A DNA stretch of 64,000 bases from a virus: the IMG/VR virus record IMGVR_UViG_3300047388_000163, positions 1 to 64,000 of that record; one strand, given 5' to 3'. The translations under genes and the position numbers were made by a program. Under the pieces are notes generated by a model. The model had not been told where the DNA came from. It was given only the letters and a program-made list of their open reading frames with translations, and did not search any database. This document shows positions 8,914 through 17,538 of the stretch, one piece after another (the stretch's first letter is position 1; each line of letters opens with the position of its first letter).

Positions 8914-9582
8914 ATGGTTCGAAGACTGATTAAGAAGCATGCCATACCTGCGCGCAAGTCTAAGCGTGGTGGCAAGGTAAATCCTCCAATTTTTCGCAAA
9001 CATGTTCCGCAAGTTTTTGGCGAAGAAGAAGCCAAGATATTCGATATTCCCAAGCCTCCGATCGGTCTGGCTTACCAGTGGGTTCTCGCCGAGCATGTGA
9101 GGAAGTATCCGGGCTGGGTTCAGGTGCCGTTTGGACGCCATGTTCACGAGATGCCGCCAGACACCAATGATGATGGCGCGATCGTCTATCTGGGCAACAT
9201 CTTGGTACAGCGAGAGCAGAGCTTGGTACAGGCCGAGCTAGTATTATCTCAACAGCACGCTCTCAAAAATCTGAAGGATCATCCAGCTTATCCGGGGAAA
9301 AAAGAGGGTGGTCCGTTTCGGATTCTATCCGAATCCTTCATGGTTTCTAGCCATTACGAGCGCGTCACTGGCCCATCAATCGTTGTGGATGTGACCATTC
9401 CGCTTCGAATGTCTACGCATTTGCAGGATACAGCATCGGCGCTCGGTCTGACGGCGCAAGAATATCTGCAACGCAGCATTTCACTCTATGTCCGGGGTGA
9501 AACAGGCGGTTTGCTATTGCCCATTGATGGCGCAATGGAATTGCATCAAATTTACCTTAACGATCAGATGAGGAATAAATAA
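8914..9582 (+). CDS. Head-region protein, YQW/GW family member 1
   Basis: 222 residues. The N-terminus is basic and includes KSKRGGKV, one copy of the RGGK motif. The centre has AYQWV...YPGWVQVPFGRHVHEMPP...IVYLGNILVQRE, which matches the plan YQW - GW.PV..RH - P - G.I.V.G..L..R seen at 11555-12262 and 12246-12974. The C-terminus has an additional ribbon-helix-helix-like stretch (VDVTIPLRMSTHLQDTAS). Function unknown; three paralogues around the scaffold imply a structural role. Confidence 0.65.
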   Translation: MVRRLIKKHAIPARKSKRGGKVNPPIFRKHVPQVFGEEEAKIFDIPKPPIGLAYQWVLAEHVRKYPGWVQVPFGRHVHEMPPDTNDDGAIVYLGNILVQREQSLVQAELVLSQQHALKNLKDHPAYPGKKEGGPFRILSESFMVSSHYERVTGPSIVVDVTIPLRMSTHLQDTASALGLTAQEYLQRSISLYVRGETGGLLLPIDGAMELHQIYLNDQMRNK

Positions 9583-10004
9583 TGGCTCGTTCAAACGCCA
9601 TCGGCAAAATGCGTGAGATTGCCGACGATACCGAGACAGATCCGAAAGCGCTGTTGTTTGCGAAGGTCGGGGATATCCCGAGCGAACTCACCGTGCTGCA
9701 TTCTCAAGTTCTGGTGGCTGGCTATATCCGGCCAGGCAAAACCAAAGGCGGGATTTTCCTGACCGATAAGTCGGTTGAGGAAGATCGCTGGCAGGGCAAC
9801 ATCGGGCTTGTGCTGGCGCTCGGGAAGGGCGCCTTCAAGGATGACGGCGTTGCTCATTTCCACGGCGACAAGCTGAAAGTCGGCGATTGGGTCATGTATA
9901 CCCCGGCCGATGGGGTGAGCATGTTTATCCGCGAGGTTCCATGCCGGTTGTTTCAGGACACCCGCATTTTGATGAAGGTCAGCAATCCGGAGATCTATTA
10001 CTGA
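9582..10004 (+). CDS. GroES-like co-chaperonin
   Basis: 140 residues with a GroES-type beta barrel. It shows VLVAGYIRPGKTKGGIFLTD (barrel strand plus mobile-loop-like segment), a central turn GLVLALGKGAF, and LKVGDWVMYTPADG, the standard second half of GroES. It probably substitutes for host GroES to fold capsid protein with host GroEL, as T4 gp31 does. It overlaps the next gene by one base. An about 30-residue N-terminal extension precedes the barrel. Genes for such proteins in virion operons usually sit near portal and capsid, as here. Confidence 0.85.
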   Translation: MARSNAIGKMREIADDTETDPKALLFAKVGDIPSELTVLHSQVLVAGYIRPGKTKGGIFLTDKSVEEDRWQGNIGLVLALGKGAFKDDGVAHFHGDKLKVGDWVMYTPADGVSMFIREVPCRLFQDTRILMKVSNPEIYY

Positions 10005-10342
10005 TGGATGGCCGATCGGGATTTTTGAACGAACCACATGATGCGGTGCCTTCCGTTTTTATTCAATGGAAGGGTACCGATGTTTGCATGGATTTTTACT
10101 GCGATTGTGGAGCGCATGGGCATTTTGATGGCGATTTCGCCTATGCTGTGAAGTGCCAACATTGCAGCCAAGTTTGGGAAATGCCATGCCAAATATACCC
10201 TCGAAAAGCTAGCACTTCTGTGACTGATCCATATTGGATTGAAAACGCCAAGCTTCTTGAAGCTGATGAAGATTTTTGCCATCAGATAGAGACTAACGGC
10301 GTGATTGAATTCGTTCCTCATCCCGTACCGAAGGCGGAATAG
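10004..10342 (+). CDS. Zinc-ribbon protein
   Basis: 112 residues from ATG 10004 (TGATG overlap with the co-chaperonin stop). A Cys cluster CDCGAHGHF followed by CQHCSQVWEMPC forms a convincing four-Cys zinc ribbon. The C-terminal third is acidic. It ends at TAG and the next gene starts 2 nt later. Confidence 0.65.
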   Translation: MDGRSGFLNEPHDAVPSVFIQWKGTDVCMDFYCDCGAHGHFDGDFAYAVKCQHCSQVWEMPCQIYPRKASTSVTDPYWIENAKLLEADEDFCHQIETNGVIEFVPHPVPKAE

Positions 10343-10344
10343 TC

Positions 10345-11325
10345 ATGGCTGACCTAGACGACGATGCAATTGTGGTAACGCTGCCAGCGGATGGTGATGG
10401 CACAATCACCAAGATCGAAGGCGAGACGACGAAAACGGTCGTTACTGCGGATCCGTTGGAGGATCTGAAAGACCAGTTCACGAAGGCAACCCAGCGGGCG
10501 ACAGCAGCCGAGATAGCCAGCCAGCAGACAGCGCGGCGTCTTGAAGAAGTCACTCAAGAGCTGCAGACCACCAAGACTGCGGTAACCGAAAGCCAGCTTG
10601 ATACGGTGCTGAGCGGCATCCAGGCGGCAACGGCTGAGGCAGATGCTGCTGAGAAGGATTATATTGCGGCCCATGAATCCGGCGATGGACCGGCGATGGC
10701 GCGGGCGCAACGCAAGATGGCGACCGCTGAGGCCCACGTACAGCGCCTTAACGAGGCTAAGGGCGACCTTGAGGAAGCCAAGTCCGCAAAGCCCGTCACT
10801 CGCGTAGAACGCCGCCCAGAGCCTCGCCAGCAGCCTACGGATAAGGTAGAGCAGTTCGCCGCGCAGATGTCCCCGCGTAGCGCGGCATGGATCAGGGCTC
10901 ACCCTGACTGCATTACGGACGACAAGAAGAACAAGCGCATGTTGGCGGCGCACAATGATTGCCTTGCGGATGATATTGCGATCGATAGCGACGAGTATTT
11001 TGCGCGGATTGAGGCGCGAATCGCTGGCAGCGTCGCTAGGGTTGATCTGAAAACCGAACCAAAGCCCGACACATCAGGCAAGCGCCCGATCAGCGCGGCG
11101 GCATCAGGGGCGAATACAGGTGGCGGAATGAATGGAGGCGGGACCGAGGTTAGGCTCACTCAGCGCGAGGTCACTGCGGCCACAGACGGCACGGTCTGCT
11201 GGAATTACGATGATCCGAAAGGTAAATTCAAGAAGGGGGATGCCGTGGGCGTCCAGGAATTCGCCCGCCGCAAGTCAATTATGAAGCGCGAAGGTCTGTA
11301 TGACCGTGGAATCATAGATTCATGA
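10345..11325 (+). CDS. Putative scaffolding protein
   Basis: 326 residues, highly charged. Residues about 35-155 are a long Ala/Glu/Gln/Lys coiled coil (KATQRATAAEIASQQTARRL, TAEAHVQRLNEAKGDLEEAK). An acidic N-terminus comes first, and a C-terminal region contains SAAWIRAHPDC and GKFKKGDAVGVQEFARRKS. Size, coiled-coil content and location between portal and capsid fit a scaffold that is lost during maturation. No protease is visible. The function is inferred from position and composition only. Confidence 0.6.
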   Translation: MADLDDDAIVVTLPADGDGTITKIEGETTKTVVTADPLEDLKDQFTKATQRATAAEIASQQTARRLEEVTQELQTTKTAVTESQLDTVLSGIQAATAEADAAEKDYIAAHESGDGPAMARAQRKMATAEAHVQRLNEAKGDLEEAKSAKPVTRVERRPEPRQQPTDKVEQFAAQMSPRSAAWIRAHPDCITDDKKNKRMLAAHNDCLADDIAIDSDEYFARIEARIAGSVARVDLKTEPKPDTSGKRPISAAASGANTGGGMNGGGTEVRLTQREVTAATDGTVCWNYDDPKGKFKKGDAVGVQEFARRKSIMKREGLYDRGIIDS

Positions 11326-11558
11326 GCAAATCCACTCATCTATTGCGCGGAACTATACAGCACCCAGGGGATAACAATCTCACTGAGAAATCTCTACTTG
11401 AGTTTATGGAAACGATCAGACAGCCGTATAAGCTAACAACGCCGCATCTTGTGGTCACTCAGGAAGGCATCGATAATGTAAAAGCTCTGTGCGCCGAAGA
11501 TCCTGAATATCGCAAGCGAGTTTTAGCTGAATTTCCCCAACTTGAAGGCATCATATGA
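11322..11558 (+). CDS. Hypothetical protein
   Basis: 78 residues with 4-nt overlaps at both ends. A Leu-rich helix (EKSLLEFMETIRQ) is followed by a basic/acidic helix pair. No known domain is recognised. Confidence 0.6.
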   Translation: MSKSTHLLRGTIQHPGDNNLTEKSLLEFMETIRQPYKLTTPHLVVTQEGIDNVKALCAEDPEYRKRVLAEFPQLEGII

Positions 11559-12262
11559 AACCCGTTCGCGAGATAGTATCCCGAGAGATCATTGATGACC
11601 TATGGGGCGCTGGCTATACGATCCTGCCGCGCGCTCGTCATCCAGATCCGTTCCATGTGCCAGCTGAGATGGTGCCGCAGAGCAGATCGTATCAGTGGTT
11701 CGATCTGAAGCATGACAAGTTTCATTATGAGCATAATGGATGGGCACCGGTTTCAGCGTCACGTCACGATGGTTATTTTATGCCAGCGGGTTTCATCGGA
11801 GATATCGAGGTTAACGGCCTCGGTCTGTTCGAAAAGCCAAAGTTCGAGGTTGATGCCGAACGAGCTGAGAATACCGCCAAAGCCAAAAAGATGGTTGAGG
11901 ACTGGGCGAAGAATACTGGCGCGTTGTTTGAGGGCGAATTCAAGATCGGCAATGAGCGTACCGCGATCGGTGCCACCAAGACGATTGAGGATACAACCAA
12001 GATTCCGCGCGAGTTGACGCCATACATTGCGCAGATATTTGAGGAACGCGACGCACTCTATAACGATCTGGTTGGACGCTGGAATAGTGGTGGCGAACTC
12101 ACAAATTGGCAGAATGCCATAAAGGTGGCTTATGAGCTTCAATTGTCATTTACGCCAGATGCTCCTCTAGGCCCTACGTTGAATCGCTTCATTCTGCCAA
12201 CTGCCATCGAAAACATCCGCAAACGCATTGCCGAGGAGGCTACCAGTGGCCAAGCATCTTAA
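11555..12262 (+). CDS. Head-region protein, YQW/GW family member 2
   Basis: 235 residues. Core: SRSYQWFDL...NGWAPVSASRHDGYFMPAG..GDIEVNGLGLFEKPK, sharing the order YQW, GW-PV, RH, P, G-I-V-G-L-E with the proteins at 8914 and 12246. A helical linker rich in Ala, Lys and Glu follows (RAENTAKAKKMVEDWAKNTG), then a second domain of about 100 residues. Probably an oligomeric head component; the family function is unknown to me. Confidence 0.65.
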   Translation: MKPVREIVSREIIDDLWGAGYTILPRARHPDPFHVPAEMVPQSRSYQWFDLKHDKFHYEHNGWAPVSASRHDGYFMPAGFIGDIEVNGLGLFEKPKFEVDAERAENTAKAKKMVEDWAKNTGALFEGEFKIGNERTAIGATKTIEDTTKIPRELTPYIAQIFEERDALYNDLVGRWNSGGELTNWQNAIKVAYELQLSFTPDAPLGPTLNRFILPTAIENIRKRIAEEATSGQAS

Positions 12263-12974
12263 TATAGACGACGGAGACGATATTGCGCCGCAGCCTCTTT
12301 CGGCCCAGCCAAATCCGGCTCCGTATGGGTATCTCAAAGACGGTAAAACCCCTCGTGGAAGGCCAGGTCGCCCAGCGAAAGAACCGCCCGTTACTGTGCC
12401 ACCGCATGCCGCTCAGGCTGGACCTCCGCTGCGCCGGAACAACCCTCGCCCCGTGCCACGGGAGCAGCCCCGCGAGATGGCGCGTGAGCCGAGCCGAGGC
12501 AATGCCCGCGTGATGGGCCGCGATGGCGAGGAGCTTGTGCGTATGAGGCCGGAATCTGGCGGGGATCTTTACGAGAAGGTCAAAGCGCCTCCGGGATGGA
12601 CTTTTCAGTGGAACAGTGTTGCTGCACTCGGCAAGGAAATGGACGAGATACAGTTGCAGATGTGGGCCAATGGCTGGCGTCCTGTACCTTCGTCACGGTT
12701 CCCCGGCATGTACACTGCGCCGGGGTATGAAGGTCAGATTGTCGTCAAAGGATTGCGCCTTGAGGAACGTCCTGAGACATTGACGCAGGAAGCCCAGTAT
12801 GAGGATCACATGCGAGCTCAGAAGCAGACGCGTGATCAGACGGACGCTCTGCGGCTTACACAGGCCAAACTTCCCGGCGCTGAGGTTGGTGCTCGTGGTA
12901 ACCGTGTAGCTGTAAAAGTTGACCGCAGCTTCACTGCTGACATTCCCCGGCCCCAGCACATGATTGAGGAGTAG
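12246..12974 (+). CDS. Head-region protein, YQW/GW family member 3
   Basis: 242 residues from GTG 12246, chosen because GAGGAGG ends 5 nt upstream; the TTG 18 nt earlier has no such site. The N-terminal about 95 residues are Pro/Arg-rich and probably disordered. The core has FQWNSV...NGWRPVPSSRFPGMYTAPGYEGQIVVKGLRLEERPE, the clearest version of the family plan. A charged helical tail follows. It overlaps the preceding paralogue by 17 nt, as expected after tandem duplication. Confidence 0.65.
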   Translation: MAKHLNIDDGDDIAPQPLSAQPNPAPYGYLKDGKTPRGRPGRPAKEPPVTVPPHAAQAGPPLRRNNPRPVPREQPREMAREPSRGNARVMGRDGEELVRMRPESGGDLYEKVKAPPGWTFQWNSVAALGKEMDEIQLQMWANGWRPVPSSRFPGMYTAPGYEGQIVVKGLRLEERPETLTQEAQYEDHMRAQKQTRDQTDALRLTQAKLPGAEVGARGNRVAVKVDRSFTADIPRPQHMIEE

Positions 12975-12978
12975 TACA

Positions 12979-13326
12979 ATGTCAAACCACGATACGATCG
13001 GTAACATAAAGTCTGAATTCTCTTCTATGGATGAGAAAGTTCATAAGATTCTACGCGAGGTATTGTGGGTTATCTATCCACGTCCTGAAACAACCGGTGA
13101 AGGCTCAGAGGACTTTAAGAATTGCTCGGCTAATGATAAGTTGTCGGACGAATGTGCAGCAATGTTGGTAGATTCCCTTAAGATTAAAGGGATTGACTTT
13201 ATTGAGCGGCTAGAACCGTACAAAAGCAAAAATGCTGATGTTCCGCTTGATCAGTTCTTAGCCGAAACTGAACAAAAGATTTTAGAGGCTCGTGCCAAAA
13301 TGGGGATTGGCAATAATGACGCCTAA
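12979..13326 (+). CDS. Hypothetical protein
   Basis: 115 residues from ATG 12979, 8 nt after GAGGAG. It is acidic with helical stretches (FSSMDEKVHKILREVLWVI) and one segment resembling small phage dUTPase-independent helical proteins, but nothing specific. It overlaps the next gene by 11 nt. Confidence 0.6.
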   Translation: MSNHDTIGNIKSEFSSMDEKVHKILREVLWVIYPRPETTGEGSEDFKNCSANDKLSDECAAMLVDSLKIKGIDFIERLEPYKSKNADVPLDQFLAETEQKILEARAKMGIGNNDA

Positions 13327-14068
13327 CATCCTCGTGTGCATTCCGGCCTATGGCAACGTTGTCTCCGTTCCGACGCTCAACACCACCCATGCGTTAATCC
13401 AGATGTTTTCATCTCGAAACATCCGAGGCGGCATCGCGGCATTCAGCTATCCTGATGTGAGCGAGGCACGCAATATCATGCTGACAGGCTGGTATGACGG
13501 GTGTCCCGACGCTACGCACATGCTGTTCATTGATTCCGACATGAGCTTTGGGCCTCAGGTCGTGCTTGACATGATCTTGCTCAATGAGCCGATGGTTGGC
13601 GCGATATACCCCAAGAAGACGCTGCCGATTCAGTGGGCGGCATCTGGACTTGCGGAAAAGGACGTGAAGCGCAACGGCAACTTCATGACGGTTGCCGGGC
13701 TCGGTATGGGGTGTTTCCTGATCCGCCGTGATGCGGTTGATATCATGCTTAAGCAGATGCCCGAGTTGATCGATACTAGGATGACGTATCACGCGGCAAA
13801 GGACATGCTCGGCGGTCGAATTTTGCGGCTATTCGATACGTTCGACAACCCGGACGACAATCAAGCTGGCAAGTTGTCCGAGGATCTGGCCTTTTGCCAA
13901 CGCTGGCGGACTTGCGGCGGCGATATCTGGGCCTCGCTGGAGCATGATATCGAGCATGTCGGGCAGTATTCGTATAAGGGCAATTACATTCAGTTCATCT
14001 CTGAGAGAGAGCAGAACGCATCGCCTCTGACGCTGGTTGATGCCGTTAAGCAGATGGCAGCAGAATAG
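13316..14068 (+). CDS. GT-A type glycosyltransferase-like protein
   Basis: 250 residues from ATG 13316. It opens with a Rossmann-like strand (ILVCIPAYGNV). A metal-binding DxD-type motif is present in MLFIDSDMSF about 70 residues in, followed by VGAIYPKK and GMGCFLIRRDAV, the layout of family 2 glycosyltransferases. The later ED in LSEDLAFCQRW could be the catalytic-base region. Its place inside the head operon, with a second GT-like gene at 14438, suggests modification of virion or host surface. The substrate is unknown. Confidence 0.75.
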   Translation: MTPNILVCIPAYGNVVSVPTLNTTHALIQMFSSRNIRGGIAAFSYPDVSEARNIMLTGWYDGCPDATHMLFIDSDMSFGPQVVLDMILLNEPMVGAIYPKKTLPIQWAASGLAEKDVKRNGNFMTVAGLGMGCFLIRRDAVDIMLKQMPELIDTRMTYHAAKDMLGGRILRLFDTFDNPDDNQAGKLSEDLAFCQRWRTCGGDIWASLEHDIEHVGQYSYKGNYIQFISEREQNASPLTLVDAVKQMAAE

Positions 14069-14072
14069 GAGA

Positions 14073-14435
14073 ATGAATATGAATGCGATGGCGCCTTGTC
14101 CCAAGGATTCGGCTCTAATGATCACTTGGGAGACCTACAAGAGGTCCGAGGAATACAAGAACAGTTTTAGCTGGGCTACGCGATACATCCCAGATGATGA
14201 CGAGCGCGAGATGGAGCGCATTCGGGCCAGTGGAGCTAATCCGTGGACTAAGGAAATGAAGATAAGCGCCGTGGAGGGATCACTTTGGGCGGCATTCGTA
14301 CATGGATGGTTGGAGGCTGGGGGGACCGATCCTCATAAGCCGAGGCCAACTGTGGCTGAACTAAAAAAACTATTGGACAGCGAGGATGATACGCCGATTG
14401 AGATCATGCCCAACGGCAGCATTCGGCGGCTTTAG
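14073..14435 (+). CDS. Hypothetical protein between glycosyltransferases
   Basis: 120 residues from ATG 14073; ATG 14079 is equally possible since TAGGAGAATGAAT precedes both. It contains Trp-rich helical segments (LWAAFVHGWLEAGG) and an acidic C-terminus. It may act with the flanking glycosyltransferases, but nothing in its sequence proves that. Confidence 0.6.
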   Translation: MNMNAMAPCPKDSALMITWETYKRSEEYKNSFSWATRYIPDDDEREMERIRASGANPWTKEMKISAVEGSLWAAFVHGWLEAGGTDPHKPRPTVAELKKLLDSEDDTPIEIMPNGSIRRL

Positions 14436-14437
14436 GA

Positions 14438-15292
14438 ATGAGCCTCAGCATCCTCCTGACAGCCCGCAGCCGCCCCGAACTCCTGAAATGGACGGTTGAG
14501 ACAACTGTGCCGAATATCCAAGAGCCGGATACGAGGCTTGTGATTGCGTTGGATCATGATGACACTCGTGAGACCATTTCAACGGCATGGGATCTTGGAA
14601 AATATTCAGGTGTTGATGTTTCGGTATTGGGGCGAGAAGATTCGCTCGGCGCCAAGGTCAACCGAATTCTCACGATCGCGCCAGCCGATGTCTACTTGCA
14701 CATGGTGGACTACAGGCCACACCTGACACCTGGTTTTGATACCAAGATTTTGGAGGCTGCCAGCCTATTCCCCGATGGGATCGGCGTGGTCTACAACCAC
14801 ATGGCCAACCTGTCGTTTCCCGAGATTAACGCGGTAACGGCTGGGCTCGTCAAGCACATGGGGTATTTCTACCCGCCGTATTTTCCGTATTGGTTTGTGG
14901 ATCATTGGCTTGACGACATCGCTCGGCTGATCGGGCGTATTGCCGTTGCCGATGTTAAAACTGATGGCAGCCGCCGGCCTGGCACGATGGACCGCCGAGA
15001 CGTGGCATGGTGGGCTACATTTTACGATGCCGCGGTTATCCATCGCCGGAAGATGGCCCATGCGATCATCAATTCCGATGAATTTCAGGAACCGGAATGG
15101 CGTAAAAAGTTGCTCCTCAGCCATCATCCGTTGATCGAAGAGCGGTCAAAGATGATCAATGACAGCGCCCGGACGACGCGCTGGCAGATGCATCCAGAGC
15201 CTGTGGACGATCGCTATCGGAGAGCCAAAGCCGCCGCACAGGCTGCGCTACGCGAATGGATACCCGAACTTGAAAAGGAACTGGCTGCATGA
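14438..15292 (+). CDS. Second glycosyltransferase-like protein
   Basis: 284 residues. The N-terminus LSILLTARSRPELLKWTVET is the first strand and helix of GT2 folds. The position usually holding DxD reads VYLHMVDYRPHL, so the metal motif may be degenerate (only one Asp). A Tyr/Pro/Trp-rich segment (YFYPPYFPYWFVDHW) and a DRRDVAWW region follow. It is related in plan to the 13316 protein but divergent; possible roles are a non-catalytic partner or an enzyme with altered metal use. Confidence 0.65.
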   Translation: MSLSILLTARSRPELLKWTVETTVPNIQEPDTRLVIALDHDDTRETISTAWDLGKYSGVDVSVLGREDSLGAKVNRILTIAPADVYLHMVDYRPHLTPGFDTKILEAASLFPDGIGVVYNHMANLSFPEINAVTAGLVKHMGYFYPPYFPYWFVDHWLDDIARLIGRIAVADVKTDGSRRPGTMDRRDVAWWATFYDAAVIHRRKMAHAIINSDEFQEPEWRKKLLLSHHPLIEERSKMINDSARTTRWQMHPEPVDDRYRRAKAAAQAALREWIPELEKELAA

Positions 15293-15576
15293 GTAAGCAA
15301 GATGAAGTAATCGAGGCATGCAAGAAGATCGCTGTTTTGCCAGATGGCTATACGATGAAGATCAACACCAAAACGCGCAACATATTGGTTTGTGGACCAA
15401 ATCTAGGTTTTTGCATCAGCGAAAGGGCAATGGATGAGGGGCATTATCTGGAATCCTTCAAGCCGTGCTTGGAATTTCTGATTGAGAAAGAAGCCGAATA
15501 TTTGAAAGATCCAGACAATCCGTGTTGGCACATTAAAGTTAGCCATAAACTGGCAACCATTGAGCCGTCTCGGTGA
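15289..15576 (+). CDS. Hypothetical protein
   Basis: 95 residues, coupled to both neighbours (ATGA, GTGA). It contains two short beta stretches (TRNILVCGP) and a helix with ESFKPCLEFLIEKEAEYL. No known domain. Confidence 0.6.
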   Translation: MSKQDEVIEACKKIAVLPDGYTMKINTKTRNILVCGPNLGFCISERAMDEGHYLESFKPCLEFLIEKEAEYLKDPDNPCWHIKVSHKLATIEPSR

Positions 15577-15770
15577 CGGTTGAAAACTACACTGGAGCCT
15601 CGCTCGCCATCAATCAATATGCGTTGAAATATGAAGATTTGCCTTTTAGGGATGGTCTAAAAGTTTATGAACATGGAAAGCTTTATCGATCTCGCTTAGA
15701 TTCTCAGATGGTATATCTTTACAATCTTGAGGGAGACAAATTCGATATTTTCCATTGGCGATATGAGTGA
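15573..15770 (+). CDS. Hypothetical protein
   Basis: 65 residues from GTG 15573, which overlaps the upstream TGA. It is Tyr-rich and beta-like (YEHGKLYRSRLDSQMVYLYNLEGDKFDIFHW). Function unknown. Confidence 0.55.
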   Translation: MTVENYTGASLAINQYALKYEDLPFRDGLKVYEHGKLYRSRLDSQMVYLYNLEGDKFDIFHWRYE

Positions 15771-15845
15771 AGGCTAAACTCCCGATCGGAACCAATCGCC
15801 TATAAGCATGTTCTATAATTCTCACCTTAAACCGGAGCCGCCCAA

Positions 15846-16259
15846 ATGACCCTTGACCAGCTAATCGCGGAAGTCGCCAAAGCCCCAACTCAGATTGAGG
15901 CGTTTACTGTTCTGATGAAATGCCTTGAAATCGAAATGAAGGACGCTTCGGCCGGTGACAGCGCACCGCCCTCGGTGCAGACGAAATACGATGCGGTATT
16001 TTCTTCGGCCACCGGAAAAGCCCATGAGATCCTTGCGGCGATCGAAACCGGCAAGCCAACTCTTGAGCCGGTACCGGTCAAGGAAGTCCCGGCATCTGAC
16101 CCAAGAGGCCCGGTTACTCCCATCCCCCCGTCCGCTGTATTCGTGGACAAGCCCGCAACGGAGGTGCCGTCCACCACGGCAATCCCTGAGGACAAGGCAC
16201 CCAACAACCCCAGCCCAAAGCTGTTCGATCCAAGTCCAAAACCCGAGCCGGTTGTTTGA
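15846..16259 (+). CDS. Pro-rich tail protein at end of first late operon
   Basis: 137 residues. A helical N-terminus (TLDQLIAEVAKAPTQIEAF) precedes a Pro/Val/Thr/Lys-rich, probably disordered C-terminus with repeated Pro-Val and Pro-Lys pairs. The terminator at 16270 follows directly, so this closes the transcription unit that started left of the window. Confidence 0.6.
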   Translation: MTLDQLIAEVAKAPTQIEAFTVLMKCLEIEMKDASAGDSAPPSVQTKYDAVFSSATGKAHEILAAIETGKPTLEPVPVKEVPASDPRGPVTPIPPSAVFVDKPATEVPSTTAIPEDKAPNNPSPKLFDPSPKPEPVV

Positions 16260-16269
16260 ATTTCCCCAG

Positions 16270-16297
16270 CCCCCGCCAAATTGCGGGGGTTTTTCTT
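16270..16297 (+). terminator. Rho-independent terminator
   Basis: Perfect 7-bp stem CCCCCGC (16270-16276) with GCGGGGG (16283-16289), a 6-nt loop and a TTTTTCTT tract directly after. It lies 11 nt beyond the last stop of the packaging operon. Confidence 0.85.
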
Positions 16298-16298
16298 A

Positions 16299-16326
16299 TT
16301 GACAGTAATTATATTTCCGGTGTATT
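16299..16326 (+). promoter_or_regulatory. Promoter for the capsid/tail operon
   Basis: A consensus TTGACA (16299-16304), 16 nt, then TGTATT (16321-16326), immediately after the terminator. About 165 nt of untranslated leader follow before 16497. Terminator plus new promoter would let capsid genes be transcribed much more strongly than the packaging genes. The -10 is only 4 of 6 matches. Confidence 0.5.
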
Positions 16327-16496
16327 GCGGAACTAGCACCAAATCGGCCTCAGCATTTCGCCGATAATTCATCTGAAGTTGAGACGCGCAGGGCGCATTT
16401 CCTTCCGATCCGCTCCAGCAGAAGCGGCTTTTCCCCAAGGCACAATACCTGCAGGCATTGCAGTACAGCCTCCATTAACTAGGAGCGGTACCGGCT

Positions 16497-17084
16497 ATGG
16501 CGAATATTCAAGCCGCCTTCGGATTCAAACATCTTGGATATCTCCCTGGGTACGCGCCCGACTACCAGCAGTTGACCCGGCAGATTCAATCCAGCAATGC
16601 CACCAAGATTTTCAACGGCGATCCAGTTGTTAAAAGCACTAACTGGATTATTCAGGCATCGAATAATACATCTCCTTTGGAGGGTATCTTCGTCGGTTGC
16701 AACTACGTTCCGACAGGTGGTCAGCTCACCCTTCAGCCGAGCCCGTTTTGGGTAGGAAGCGCAGCCTCAGACGCTACTGGCTATCTCATCAGTTCCCCTG
16801 GCGCCACTTTCCTTGCTGCAACACTCAACACCGCAGCGGTTACGGCTGACATAGGAAAGACGGTAGGTTTCTCAATCGGTACCGGGTCTACCTCTGGAGG
16901 AGGTTTCTCTGGCGCTACAATCGATATGAGCACAGCCACGACGACTTCTATCATTACATTGCCATTCCAAATCGTGTCTCTCTATCCAGGGGTTGGCAAC
17001 GGCGCGGATGCTACGACGCCATACGATTGGGTTGTGGTCACGTTTAATAACCAAAGATACCGCTCTGGCGTGACTGGCGCTTAA
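16497..17084 (+). CDS. Putative capsid decoration/structural protein
   Basis: 195 residues, Gly/Ser/Thr-rich and beta-rich after an N-terminal helical part (MANIQAAFGFKHLGYLPGY). AGGAG lies 11 nt before the start. The composition (ISSPGATFLAATLNTAAV, GTGSTSGGGF) and position just before the major capsid gene fit a head decoration or stabilising protein. It overlaps the next gene by one base. Confidence 0.6.
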   Translation: MANIQAAFGFKHLGYLPGYAPDYQQLTRQIQSSNATKIFNGDPVVKSTNWIIQASNNTSPLEGIFVGCNYVPTGGQLTLQPSPFWVGSAASDATGYLISSPGATFLAATLNTAAVTADIGKTVGFSIGTGSTSGGGFSGATIDMSTATTTSIITLPFQIVSLYPGVGNGADATTPYDWVVVTFNNQRYRSGVTGA

Positions 17085-17524
17085 TGACAACGATCATTGA
17101 TCCAACTGGCACTCCAACGATCGTATACAATCGATCGGGTACAACAATTGTTAGTTTGTTGGGAGGTCTTACCCCCAACAAAACTGGTGGTTTCTCGCCA
17201 ATTGGTAATGAAGGCGTAGACATCCCGCGCCTGTCCGAAACTACGGTTCTTCTCGCCACAACTAACACGGTCTTCGATGGTCCCAATGTCAGTGGACGAA
17301 ACGAAGTTTTTCGTCTGCCGTCTGGTGCCGATGTCGGAGATATCGTTGAGATTTATTTGGTGAGTAACGATTCTGGTTCTGGGCCGATGATCTTTCCGCA
17401 GATTGGCGAACAGATACTTCCTAAGCCGGTCAGCGATGGGACCAATCCAGCAGCGGTCAGTAACGCAAGCTCCGAATGTCGTTTTCGTAAGATATCGTCA
17501 ACCACTTGGGTCGTTATCTCATAA
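17084..17524 (+). CDS. Putative structural protein
   Basis: 146 residues, beta-rich with many Gly, Thr and Asn (GTPTIVYNRSGTTIVSLLGG). It starts in a TAATG overlap with the previous gene. It is probably a second capsid accessory protein. The C-terminal ECRFRKISSTTWVV resembles the trimer-forming ends of phage fibre or spike domains, so a head fibre is an alternative. Confidence 0.55.
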   Translation: MTTIIDPTGTPTIVYNRSGTTIVSLLGGLTPNKTGGFSPIGNEGVDIPRLSETTVLLATTNTVFDGPNVSGRNEVFRLPSGADVGDIVEIYLVSNDSGSGPMIFPQIGEQILPKPVSDGTNPAAVSNASSECRFRKISSTTWVVIS

Positions 17525-17538
17525 GGAAAGATTGAAGA

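Noticed and set aside
15801-15819. TATAAG and TATAAT as promoter before 15846
   Set aside because: No acceptable -35 box at 16-18 nt from either. Left out as too weak.
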